Shown here: positions 45,177-52,781 of the stretch, piece after piece
Position numbering within the stretch: position 1 is the first letter of the stretch
How the letters are laid out: each line of letters starts with the position of its first letter
Assembly: GCF_023634845.1 (NCBI RefSeq)
Contig: NZ_JAMLJL010000009.1
Span: 1-64,000, forward strand
From: Flavobacterium amniphilum
GTDB taxonomy: Bacteria; Bacteroidota; Bacteroidia; Flavobacteriales; Flavobacteriaceae
Reading direction: 5' to 3'
DNA length: 64,000 nucleotides
Notes under the pieces: model-generated
Seen by the model: only the letters and a program-made list of their open reading frames with translations
Database searches by the model: none
What the model was told of the DNA's origin: nothing
Translations under genes and position numbers: made by a program

Positions 45177-45893
45177 TTATTTCTGATTATTATTTTTATT
45201 GAATGGTTTTTTGTTGTTGTTGTTTTTTGGATTAAATTTTGGCTTACCTCCCGGATTGTTTTGGATTTTGTTTGACATGCGTTTGTTGGTGCGCATCAAA
45301 TCCTGGGTGTTGGACAATTCTTCGGTTGTACTCATTAAATTTAATTTTCCTCCCGAAAGCTCGTACAAATGTTCGAAAATAACAGCATCGGTAACGGTGT
45401 CCTTGTTCCAGCTTAAATATGATTTTTTCATATGGTTTGCAATTACACGCACCAAAGCCTGTTTCATTTCTCCGTCTTCCCATTGATTGGCTTTTTCAAT
45501 CATGTAGGTAATGTTATTTCCGTAGAAACGATACTTAGGGAAGTTTTGAGGGTACTTCAAAGGATCCGGTTTTAACTCTAAAACCTCTTTTGAAGGAATA
45601 GGGTAAGGAGAGTCGACATCCAATTCAAATTTAGACATGATGAAAATCTGATCCCATAATTTGTGTTGGAAATCAGGTACATCTCTTAAATGGGGATTCA
45701 TGCTTCCCATAACCGAAATGATATATTTGGCCAATTTGTTTCTTTCCTCTCGGCTTTCTACTGCTACTGCCTGATCAATCAGTTTTTGCAAATGGCGTCC
45801 ATATTCAGGAATGATTAAAGGTTTTCTTTCAGAATTGTATTCTAAATGAATTACCACATCCCCGGCATTTTCTTGCGTGTATTTTGTGACCAT
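45177..45893 (-). CDS. DUF4290 family protein
   Basis: 238 residues. The conserved family region is IIPEYGRHLQKLIDQAVAVE, NKLAKYIISVMGSMNPHLRD and YPIPSKEVLELKPDPLKYP. The last ~45 residues are a low-complexity, Asn/Lys-rich basic tail typical of nucleic-acid or disordered contacts. The function is unknown; the family is confined largely to Bacteroidota. Its start overlaps the DUF493 stop by one base (TAATG) and murA follows after 58 bases, so all three are probably one operon. Confidence 0.88.
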   Translation of the reverse strand: MVTKYTQENAGDVVIHLEYNSERKPLIIPEYGRHLQKLIDQAVAVESREERNKLAKYIISVMGSMNPHLRDVPDFQHKLWDQIFIMSKFELDVDSPYPIPSKEVLELKPDPLKYPQNFPKYRFYGNNITYMIEKANQWEDGEMKQALVRVIANHMKKSYLSWNKDTVTDAVIFEHLYELSGGKLNLMSTTEELSNTQDLMRTNKRMSNKIQNNPGGKPKFNPKNNNNKKPFNKNNNQK

Positions 45894-46180
45894 TATAATG
45901 AGATTATACCTTCAATAGTTGAGACTTCTTGATATTTTTTAATGATTTCGTCAGCACTTGGCATCACAACATCTACCGAAATACTGGTAAATTTACCGTT
46001 TTTCGATTGGCGAGTGTCTATAATTGCGCCCATTCTGTCAAAAGCTTTTTCCACAGCATGAATTTTATCAGTATCTGTCGGAACTATAAATTTATATAAA
46101 TATTTTGAAGGCCAAACTTTGTTAACACTATTTAATTCTTCTTTTAAACGAATATAAAATTCGGTAGTTTTTTTATCCAT
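45893..46180 (-). CDS. DUF493 (YbeD-like) family protein
   Basis: 95 residues from ATG 46180 (an in-frame ATG three codons earlier is possible). The ferredoxin-like fold is marked by KYLYKFIVPTDTDKIHAVE and the C-terminal FTSISVDVVMPSADEIIKKY. E. coli YbeD is a small conserved regulator-like protein of unclear mechanism that resembles ACT domains. It starts the unit with DUF4290 and murA. Confidence 0.85.
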   Translation of the reverse strand: MDKKTTEFYIRLKEELNSVNKVWPSKYLYKFIVPTDTDKIHAVEKAFDRMGAIIDTRQSKNGKFTSISVDVVMPSADEIIKKYQEVSTIEGIISL

Positions 46181-46293
46181 CTTCTGCATTAAAATAAACG
46201 CAAATATACGTTTTTTGAAATTAGAAACCGGGATATCTGAAAATTGAAATGCTAATATTTTAATTCAATTTTAAAAAACCAAATAGTTTATTT

Positions 46294-46301
46294 AAGTTTG
46301 C
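46294..46301 (+). promoter_or_regulatory. -7 promoter element that fixes the start of the ATPase gene
   Basis: TAAGTTTG fits TAnnTTTG exactly. Transcription would begin near 46308, so an upstream TTG at 46298 cannot be the start; the TTG at 46319 fits, with about 11 bases of leader. No TTG box is found at the expected spacing. Confidence 0.5.
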
Positions 46302-46318
46302 ACCTTGAAAATCGGGTT

Positions 46319-46852
46319 TTGAAAAAAGAAGTAATTGTTATAACCGGTGGACCGGGAACCGGTAAATCGACCATTATCGATGCATTAATCGAAAAAGGAT
46401 ATTCTTGTTATCCTGAAATTTCGCGCGAAGTTACTTTGGAAGCGAAAAGACAGGGAATTGACCAGTTGTTTTTGACTGAGCCTCTTTTGTTTAGTCAAAT
46501 GTTGCTTGAGGGAAGACTTAAACAGTTTCAAAGCGCCATAACGGAAGAAAGTGATCTTGTCTTTATGGACAGGGGAATTCCTGATATATTAGCTTATATG
46601 CATTTTATAGGTGATGATTATCCTGATCATTTTGATAATACCTGCCATGAAAGCCGTTATTCAAAAGTCTTTGTTTTACCTCCTTGGGAAGAAATCTACG
46701 AAAGTGATGAAGCCCGTTATGAAGATTTTGAACAGGCTAAAGTTATCTATGAGCATTTGAAGGAAACCTATGCTAAATATGGATATTCCCTGGTTGAAGT
46801 TCCTAAAGGTACGGTTGAAGACCGCATTCTCTATATCTTAAACCACTTATAA
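46319..46852 (+). CDS. AAA_28-type P-loop ATPase/kinase-like protein
   Basis: 177 residues starting at TTG 46319. Walker A is GGPGTGKST, and DLVFMDRGIPDILAY is the second aspartate motif of nicotinamide-riboside-kinase-like (NadR/Ttd14) AAA_28 proteins. It probably phosphorylates a small molecule or nucleoside, but the substrate is unknown. A frame extension to a TTG at 46298 is unlikely because of the promoter there. It precedes recQ on the same strand by 77 bases. Confidence 0.8.
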   Translation: MKKEVIVITGGPGTGKSTIIDALIEKGYSCYPEISREVTLEAKRQGIDQLFLTEPLLFSQMLLEGRLKQFQSAITEESDLVFMDRGIPDILAYMHFIGDDYPDHFDNTCHESRYSKVFVLPPWEEIYESDEARYEDFEQAKVIYEHLKETYAKYGYSLVEVPKGTVEDRILYILNHL

Positions 46853-46929
46853 ATAAAGTTGGTTTATGGTATTGTGAGTTAAAAACGAAATTACTTAACT
46901 TGCTGACCATAAAACCATAAACTTTTAGA

Positions 46930-48825
46930 ATGCAGGAAGCATTACAGATTCTTGGGAAATATTGGGGCTATTCTGAGTTCAGGCCGGTACAGGAAGAAAT
47001 CATTCATTCTGTTTTAGAAAAAAAAGATACTTTCGGACTAATGCCAACCGGAGGTGGGAAATCATTGTGTTTTCAAGTGCCGGGCATGGTTTTTAATGGA
47101 ATATGTCTTGTGATTTCTCCTTTGGTGGCTTTGATGAAAGACCAGGTTGCCCAGCTGCAAAACAGAAATATTAAAGCAATTGCACTGACAGGGAGTATTA
47201 AATCTGATGAGATGATTCAACTGCTTGATAATTGTCAGTTTGGTAATTATAAGTTTTTGTATCTTTCTCCTGAACGCCTTGAGCAGGAATGGATTCTGGA
47301 GCGGATTAAAGCTTTGCCGATTTCCATGATTGCCGTTGATGAGGCGCATTGTGTGTCACAATGGGGGCACGATTTCAGACCTTCTTATCTGAAAATAAAA
47401 AATCTTAAAATACATTTTCCGAAAATTCCTTTTATAGCATTAACAGCTTCGGCTACTCCGCAGATCCAAAAAGATATTGTTGAATTGCTCTCTTTGGATA
47501 ACCCTGTGGTTTTTAAACAATCTTTCGCGAGAACTAACTTGGGTTATCATGTTGTCAATGCTGAAGATAAATTGTATAAAATCAATCAGATTCTGATTAA
47601 GAACCAACAGTCATCCATTGTGTATGTACGTAACAGGAAAAGTTGCCATGAGTATGCAGCCAAATTGAATCAAATGGGATTTAAGGCTACTTACTATCAC
47701 GGAGGTTTACCTGTAAAAGAGAAAGAGTCAAACATGGGTTTGTGGATGAAAAATGAAGCACAGATAATGATTGCGACGAGTGCTTTCGGAATGGGGATTG
47801 ATAAACCGGATGTAAAAACGGTTATCCATGTTAATTTGCCGGAAAATCTGGAAAGTTATTATCAGGAAGCTGGGCGGGCTGGTCGTAACGGTGAAAAAGC
47901 GTTCGGGATTTTGATTCATTCGCCTCAGGATACTATTCAGGCTGAAAGTCAGTTTATTGCTGTTTTACCGGATGTCTCCTTTCTGAAGTTGGTATATGTC
48001 AAACTTTGTAATTATTTTCAGATTGCTTACGGAGAAGGAATTAATGAGGAATATGCGTTCAGTTTGAATCAGTTTTGTGCCAAATACCAATTGCCGGTTT
48101 TGAAAGCTTTTAATGCTTTGCAATTCTTGGACCGGCAAGGGATTATTGCATTGAGTAATGAATATTCAGAAAAAGCCCAAATTCAGTTTATAATAGAATC
48201 CAAAGAAGTGATCCGCTATATAAGTCTGCATCCTGAAGATGAGTTGGTCATGACAACTGTTTTGCGTGCTTATCCCGGGGTTTTTGACATGCAGGTAAAT
48301 ATCAATACTGCATTTGTGGCTAAAAAAGCAGGTACAACAGAAGCTAAAGTTTTAACTTTGCTCGAAAAATTGGGAGAATCACAAATTATTGATTATTTAG
48401 CCCAGCAAAATGAATCTAAAATTACTTTTTTAGAAGTCAGGGAAGATGACCGTACCATAAACCGGGTAGCAAAGTATCTTGAAAAACAAAATGAAGTTAA
48501 GAAGGGACAATTGGCTTCTGTAATTGATTATGTGAAAGACGGAAAGGAATGTAAGAGTAATTTATTGTTGCATTATTTTGGAGAAGAAACAACTGGCCAA
48601 TGTGGAGTTTGTTCTTATTGTCTTGCCAAAAATAAAGTGGTCAATAATAAAGAAGAAATTCAGGATGCCATAAGGCGAGTGCTCAACGAAAAAGATTTAT
48701 CATCAAGGGAAATTGTTGAAATGGTAAAATTTGAAGAAAGGGAAATTTTGGATATACTGAGGCAAATGCTGGAGTATCATATAATTTCAATCAACACAAA
48801 AAATCAGTTTACATTAAATAAATAA
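46930..48825 (+). CDS. recQ: ATP-dependent DNA helicase RecQ
   Basis: 631 residues. Walker A is MPTGGGKSLCFQ and the DEAH box is VDEAHCVSQWGHDFRP; the second helicase domain has YQEAGRAGRNGEKAF. The C-terminal zinc-binding cysteines (CKSN, CGVCSYC) are present. It unwinds 3'-5' in recombination repair. It overlaps the fmt start by one base (TAATGG), so recQ and fmt form a unit. Confidence 0.94.
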   Translation: MQEALQILGKYWGYSEFRPVQEEIIHSVLEKKDTFGLMPTGGGKSLCFQVPGMVFNGICLVISPLVALMKDQVAQLQNRNIKAIALTGSIKSDEMIQLLDNCQFGNYKFLYLSPERLEQEWILERIKALPISMIAVDEAHCVSQWGHDFRPSYLKIKNLKIHFPKIPFIALTASATPQIQKDIVELLSLDNPVVFKQSFARTNLGYHVVNAEDKLYKINQILIKNQQSSIVYVRNRKSCHEYAAKLNQMGFKATYYHGGLPVKEKESNMGLWMKNEAQIMIATSAFGMGIDKPDVKTVIHVNLPENLESYYQEAGRAGRNGEKAFGILIHSPQDTIQAESQFIAVLPDVSFLKLVYVKLCNYFQIAYGEGINEEYAFSLNQFCAKYQLPVLKAFNALQFLDRQGIIALSNEYSEKAQIQFIIESKEVIRYISLHPEDELVMTTVLRAYPGVFDMQVNINTAFVAKKAGTTEAKVLTLLEKLGESQIIDYLAQQNESKITFLEVREDDRTINRVAKYLEKQNEVKKGQLASVIDYVKDGKECKSNLLLHYFGEETTGQCGVCSYCLAKNKVVNNKEEIQDAIRRVLNEKDLSSREIVEMVKFEEREILDILRQMLEYHIISINTKNQFTLNK

Positions 48826-49775
48826 TGGAAAAATTAAAAATCGTTTTTATGGGTACCCCGGAATTTGCGGTGGGAATCCTGGATGCTATTGTACAGGAAG
48901 GGAAACATGAAGTAGTTGGCGTGATAACAGCAGCAGATAAGCCTGCTGGGCGTGGACAGAAGATTAAGTATTCGGCGGTGAAAGAATATGCACTTGAAAA
49001 AGGATTGCGATTATTACAGCCAACCAATTTGAAAAGTGAAGAATTTTTAACAGAGTTGGCTTCACTTGAAGCAAATTTGCAGGTTGTGGTTGCTTTCAGA
49101 ATGTTGCCAAAAGCAGTTTGGGCTATGCCAAAATTTGGGACATTTAATCTGCATGCTTCGCTTTTGCCAAATTATCGTGGTGCAGCGCCTATTAATTGGG
49201 CAATTATTAATGGTGAAGCAAAAACCGGAGTTACAACTTTTTTTATTGATGAGAAAATTGATACCGGAGCCATGATTTTAAGCAAAGAGACTATGATTGG
49301 AGCAGATGAAAATGCAGGTGAATTACACGACAGGTTGATGGCTATAGGATGTGGGGCGGTTTTGGAAACACTATCCCGGATTTCAGAAGGGAACGTAGCA
49401 ACAACCATACAGAAAGATACTCCTGAAATAAGGACGGCCTATAAATTAGACAGGGAAAATTGTAAAATTGATTTTTCTAAATCCATTGATGAGGTTTATG
49501 ACTTAATAAGAGGTTTGTCTCCTTATCCGGCTGCTTACTGTAGTTTTAGGGATGGTGAAGAAGAGTGGAATGTTAAAATTTATGATGTTGAAAAGGAGAT
49601 TGAGGATCATGATTTTGAAGCGGGTAAGGTAATTTTGGGTAAAAAAGAGATGAAATTAGCTGTAAATGGTGGTTATCTTGTTGTGAAATCCATACAATTT
49701 CCGGGCAAAAAACGAATGTTAATCCATGAATTGTTGAATGGAATGATATTTACAGATGCTGTCAAGGCCTGTTAA
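48825..49775 (+). CDS. fmt: Methionyl-tRNA formyltransferase
   Basis: 316 residues. The start MGTPEFAVGILDAI and the catalytic region FNLHASLLPNYRGAAPINWA (Asn, His) with TGVTTFFIDEKIDTGAMI are canonical; the C-terminal OB-like domain (from about 210) follows. It formylates initiator Met-tRNA. It shares a TAATGG overlap with the recQ stop. Confidence 0.96.
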   Translation: MEKLKIVFMGTPEFAVGILDAIVQEGKHEVVGVITAADKPAGRGQKIKYSAVKEYALEKGLRLLQPTNLKSEEFLTELASLEANLQVVVAFRMLPKAVWAMPKFGTFNLHASLLPNYRGAAPINWAIINGEAKTGVTTFFIDEKIDTGAMILSKETMIGADENAGELHDRLMAIGCGAVLETLSRISEGNVATTIQKDTPEIRTAYKLDRENCKIDFSKSIDEVYDLIRGLSPYPAAYCSFRDGEEEWNVKIYDVEKEIEDHDFEAGKVILGKKEMKLAVNGGYLVVKSIQFPGKKRMLIHELLNGMIFTDAVKAC

Positions 49776-49881
49776 TCCTTGAAAAAAATAAAGAAATCGT
49801 AGGTTTTATCGATGAATAGCGGGGTTTTATCAACAAAAAATCGAAGTTATTAACAAATTTGGCAAAAATAACGCTAAGGTG

Positions 49882-49911
49882 TTGTGTAGTAAGGAAATCC
49901 TATTAAATTTG
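49882..49911 (+). promoter_or_regulatory. Promoter for the HU gene
   Basis: TTG at 49882-49884, a 19-base spacer and TAAATTTG at 49904-49911 fit the flavobacterial consensus exactly; the ATG is 45 bases later. Confidence 0.75.
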
Positions 49912-49955
49912 TAAGACTAACAATTAGTATTAACCAATCATTAATAACAATTATT

Positions 49956-50231
49956 ATGAACAAATCAGATTTAATCGATGCTATGGCAGCTCACGCTGGT
50001 ATTACAAAAGCTGCTGCTAAATTAGCTTTAGAATCATTCTTAGACAATGTTGAAGGTACTTTGAAAAAAGGTGGAAGAGTATCTCTAGTTGGATTTGGAT
50101 CTTGGTCAGTTTCTAAAAGAGCTGCAAGAGAAGGAAGAAATCCTCAAACAGGTAAAACTATCAAGATTGCTGCTAAAAATGTAGTAAAATTCAAAGCTGG
50201 AGCTGAATTAGAAGGTGCAGTAAACAAATAA
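49956..50231 (+). CDS. hup: HU-family DNA-binding protein
   Basis: 91 residues, the normal length. The N-terminal helices MNKSDLIDAMAAHAGITKA are followed by the DNA-arm motif GRNPQTGKTIKIAA. HU bends DNA and compacts the nucleoid. The upstream promoter is a perfect match and a strong terminator follows, as expected of an abundant protein. Confidence 0.95.
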   Translation: MNKSDLIDAMAAHAGITKAAAKLALESFLDNVEGTLKKGGRVSLVGFGSWSVSKRAAREGRNPQTGKTIKIAAKNVVKFKAGAELEGAVNK

Positions 50232-50250
50232 TAGTTTTTTATAAATTATA

Positions 50251-50277
50251 AAAAGCCACGCATTGCGTGGCTTTTTT
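50251..50277 (+). terminator. Terminator after hup
   Basis: AAAAGCCACGCA pairs with TGCGTGGCTTTT, then a T run. Confidence 0.92.
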
Positions 50278-50348
50278 TGTGCTATTTGACGATTTTATTT
50301 GGAGTATCGACAATTAATTTGTTAAATTTAAGTCTAAAATATAGAGTT

Positions 50349-50909
50349 ATGATAGCTGTAAAACCAAAAAAAGGACACTTGCTTGTGGCAGAACCTTCTA
50401 TTACGGGAGACTTATCTTTTAATAGATCTGTGGTTTTGCTTGCAGACCACAACGAAGATGGTTCGGTAGGATTCATACTTAACAAACCGCTTGGTTATAC
50501 CTTACATGAGCTGATACCTGAAATCAGTGCTACATTCAAGATTTATAACGGCGGACCAATCGAACAGGACAATCTGTATTTCATCCACAACGTTCCACAG
50601 CTAATTCCCGGGAGCATTGAAATTGCAGAAGGTATTTATTGGGGTGGCGATTTTGAACTGACCAAAAACCTGATTAATGAAGGTAAGGTTGGGCGTAACA
50701 ATATCCGGTTCTTTTTGGGGTATTCCGGTTGGGATGCCGAACAATTGCAGAATGAATTGGAGTCTAATTCCTGGATTATTTCTGAAAATGAATTGAGAAA
50801 TAAAATCATTGCAAAATCACCTACCGATTTCTGGAAAGAAAAAATCAAAGAGCAGGGCGGTGAGTATTTGATTTGGTCTAACGCTCCGGAAAATCCAATT
50901 TATAATTAA
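50349..50909 (+). CDS. YqgE/AlgH family protein
   Basis: 186 residues from ATG 50349; an open extension to 50277 overlaps the hup terminator and is not likely. The family pattern GHLLVAEPSITGDLSFNRSV, GSVGFILNKPLG, YNGGPIEQDNLYFIH and GYSGWDAEQLQNEL is clear. AlgH was named as an alginate regulator in Pseudomonas, but the general function is not known. The stop overlaps the converging aminotransferase gene by 4 bases. Confidence 0.9.
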   Translation: MIAVKPKKGHLLVAEPSITGDLSFNRSVVLLADHNEDGSVGFILNKPLGYTLHELIPEISATFKIYNGGPIEQDNLYFIHNVPQLIPGSIEIAEGIYWGGDFELTKNLINEGKVGRNNIRFFLGYSGWDAEQLQNELESNSWIISENELRNKIIAKSPTDFWKEKIKEQGGEYLIWSNAPENPIYN

Positions 50910-51715
50910 CCCAATCTAATTTTAGTATTTAATTTTTGAAGTAAATTACTTGAAAAAACTGTTTCAAATTCCTTTTTTCGGTACTTGGTAATCGGCTGGA
51001 TTCCTTTTATTACGTTTGTAAGAAAAAGTTCGTCTGCTTTTTGAAGATCAAAAGGTGAGACAGGTTCTTCTTTGACTTCGATGTTTTTGATGGTTTTGGC
51101 TATCGCTAAGACTTGTTTGCGCATAATGCCGTTCAAACATCCTTCGTTGATGGGAGGAGTGCTTAAAACGCCTTCTTTTAGCATGAAAATATTGCCGTTC
51201 AGGAATTCAGTTACATTTCTTTCTTCATTTAATAAAATACAACTGTCCAATCCGTTTTCATTGGCAAAGATGCTTCCGGTTATGTGGCATATCTTGTTGG
51301 TTGTTTTTAAAGTGGAAAGCAATTGCTTCGAAACATGAAAATCTTTGTAGATATCGACCTCGTATGTTTTGTTTTCGATTGTGTATAGCGGATTTTCAAC
51401 TCCGGAAACGGAAATGATGTAATCCACTTCATTGGTTTTTGGTAAATACAAACCGCCGTCTTTTCTGAAAACGGTTAAACGGGCTCTGGAAGAATTTTCC
51501 ACTTGTTCTTTTTTGGCATCGGAAAGGATTATGTTTTCGAAGAATTCTAAAGTAAAATCCATCGGGATTTCCATTCTCAAAATACGCATAGAAGCCATTA
51601 ACCTGAAATAATGATCTTCGGCAAAAAGAACTTTGCTGTCTAAAATTTTTACCGTTTCAAAAACAGCATCGCCAAATAAAAAACCTCTGTTTGTATGTAA
51701 AGAATGTGGTTGCAT
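50906..51715 (-). CDS. Class IV aminotransferase (PabC-like)
   Basis: 269 residues of the fold type IV family: RGFLFGDAVFETVKI, the probable PLP lysine K137 in STLKTTNK, and LLNEERNVTEFLNGNIFM, which aligns with the glutamate and cofactor-phosphate region. The lysine position matches E. coli PabC (K140), so aminodeoxychorismate lyase is the best single guess; branched-chain or D-amino-acid aminotransferase is possible. It begins at MQPHSL, a little shorter at the N terminus than some relatives. Confidence 0.82.
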   Translation of the reverse strand: MQPHSLHTNRGFLFGDAVFETVKILDSKVLFAEDHYFRLMASMRILRMEIPMDFTLEFFENIILSDAKKEQVENSSRARLTVFRKDGGLYLPKTNEVDYIISVSGVENPLYTIENKTYEVDIYKDFHVSKQLLSTLKTTNKICHITGSIFANENGLDSCILLNEERNVTEFLNGNIFMLKEGVLSTPPINEGCLNGIMRKQVLAIAKTIKNIEVKEEPVSPFDLQKADELFLTNVIKGIQPITKYRKKEFETVFSSNLLQKLNTKIRLG

Positions 51716-51716
51716 A

Positions 51717-51752
51717 AAAAAAATCCCGACTTGTTTTTAGAACAAGACGGGA
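51717..51752 (-). terminator. Terminator after the START-like gene
   Basis: TCCCGACTTGTT (51724-51735) pairs with AACAAGACGGGA (51741-51752) with one mismatch and a 5-base loop. The A run just upstream gives the T tail on the minus strand. Confidence 0.85.
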
Positions 51753-51780
51753 CAAATTTAAGTTTTAATATTTGGAATTC

Positions 51781-52173
51781 CTATACAGATCCTATCACGT
51801 GTTTCAAATCGGATACTTGGTTTTCCCAAAGCATTTTGGCTTCTTCCAGATCATCTTTTTCGGCAAAATCAATTACCATTAAAGAAACGTCTTTTGTGAT
51901 GTCATCTTCCAATATTCGTAATTCGAAGTAATATTCAGTGTCTTTATTTTCATCATCAACCCATCTGAACTTAATCTTTTCACCTGTTTTCTTTGAGTAC
52001 AAGCGCGCTTTTTCCTGCGAGTCGTCCCAAATGAAAGTAAAGAATTCGCCACGCGAATTTACATTGTCTGCAAACCATTCCTGTAAACCTGATGGTGTTG
52101 ATATATATTGATATAAAAGTTGCGGCGAAGAGTGAATAGGAAATTCTAATTCATAACGTATTTTGCTATCCAT
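51781..52173 (-). CDS. START-like (SRPBCC) domain protein
   Basis: 130 residues. The pattern ELEFPIHSSPQLLYQYISTP followed by GLQEWFADNV is typical of the Bet v1/AHSA1-like fold. A later acidic helix holds DDLEEAKMLWENQVSDLKHV. It lacks a catalytic pattern and probably binds a hydrophobic ligand or a chaperone; the ligand is unknown. The gene is followed by a terminator. Confidence 0.82.
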   Translation of the reverse strand: MDSKIRYELEFPIHSSPQLLYQYISTPSGLQEWFADNVNSRGEFFTFIWDDSQEKARLYSKKTGEKIKFRWVDDENKDTEYYFELRILEDDITKDVSLMVIDFAEKDDLEEAKMLWENQVSDLKHVIGSV

Positions 52174-52257
52174 GTACTATTGTTTTTTTTGGAAATATAT
52201 AGAATTAAGTTTGAAAAAAAAATAAAATTTGAAATAAATATTTTTCTTAAAATAAAT

Positions 52258-52287
52258 TTGGAACAAATGAATTTAGTGTTATATTTG
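52258..52287 (+). promoter_or_regulatory. Promoter for tRNA-Met
   Basis: TTG at 52258-52260, 19-base spacer and TATATTTG at 52280-52287, an exact consensus match, about 36 bases before the mature tRNA. Confidence 0.78.
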
Positions 52288-52322
52288 CACCCGCATTGAG
52301 AGATGCAATACCGACGTAAAAT

Positions 52323-52396
52323 GGCGAGGTAGCTCAGTCGGTTAGAGCGCAGGATTCATAACCCTGAGGTCACGGGTTCAACTCCCGTCCTCGCTA
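52323..52396 (+). tRNA. tRNA-Met (CAT)
   Basis: 74 bases. The acceptor GGCGAGG pairs with CCTCGCT (one G-U at the outer pair), the D-arm is GCTC...GAGC, the anticodon loop TTCATAA has CAT, and the T-arm is ACGGG TTCAACT CCCGT. CCA is not encoded. The anticodon stem closes with an A-C opposition. The elongator form is favoured; the CAT anticodon also leaves open a lysidine-modified tRNA-Ile. Confidence 0.9.
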
Positions 52397-52405
52397 CTGA
52401 AAAGT

Positions 52406-52437
52406 AAACCCTAACTAATCAAATAGTTAGGGTTTTT
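52406..52437 (+). terminator. Terminator after tRNA-Met
   Basis: AAACCCTAACTA pairs with TAGTTAGGGTTT, 6-base loop, then T run. Confidence 0.9.
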
Positions 52438-52781
52438 TTATGTTCAAAAATTTAAAATTATCTGAAACTAATTTGAAAGTGTGTTCGCTTAGAACATAAA
52501 AGCGAACATTGTTTTATAACTCAATTGAAGATTCAGTATCCCGATCCCGATTCAAAAAAAAACATGGTTTTTGCTTCGATTTACTTCTTGTTTTGCTGCC
52601 GGACAATGAAATCTTGTTTTAAAGTTGTGACAAAAAAATGAGAATTAATTATTTGTCACAAGGTGAAACGAAACTAAAAGATAGAGATGATTTTTTTTTT
52701 TTTTTTTCTTAGGTTCGTTTCAATAATTTTAAAAAGTGTGGTCAGATAACTTTATTTCTTCTGTTGTTTTAAAAAGTGTAT
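52438..52781. other. Intergenic region with two nested inverted repeats and a 17-T run
   Basis: No gene is supported here between the tRNA terminator and the protease stop. TGTGACAAA (52626-52634) is inverted as TTTGTCACA (52652-52660). GAAACGAAACTAA (52664-52676) is inverted with one mismatch as TTAGGTTCGTTTC (52709-52721), and a run of 17 T (52691-52707) lies in its loop. Confidence 0.8.
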
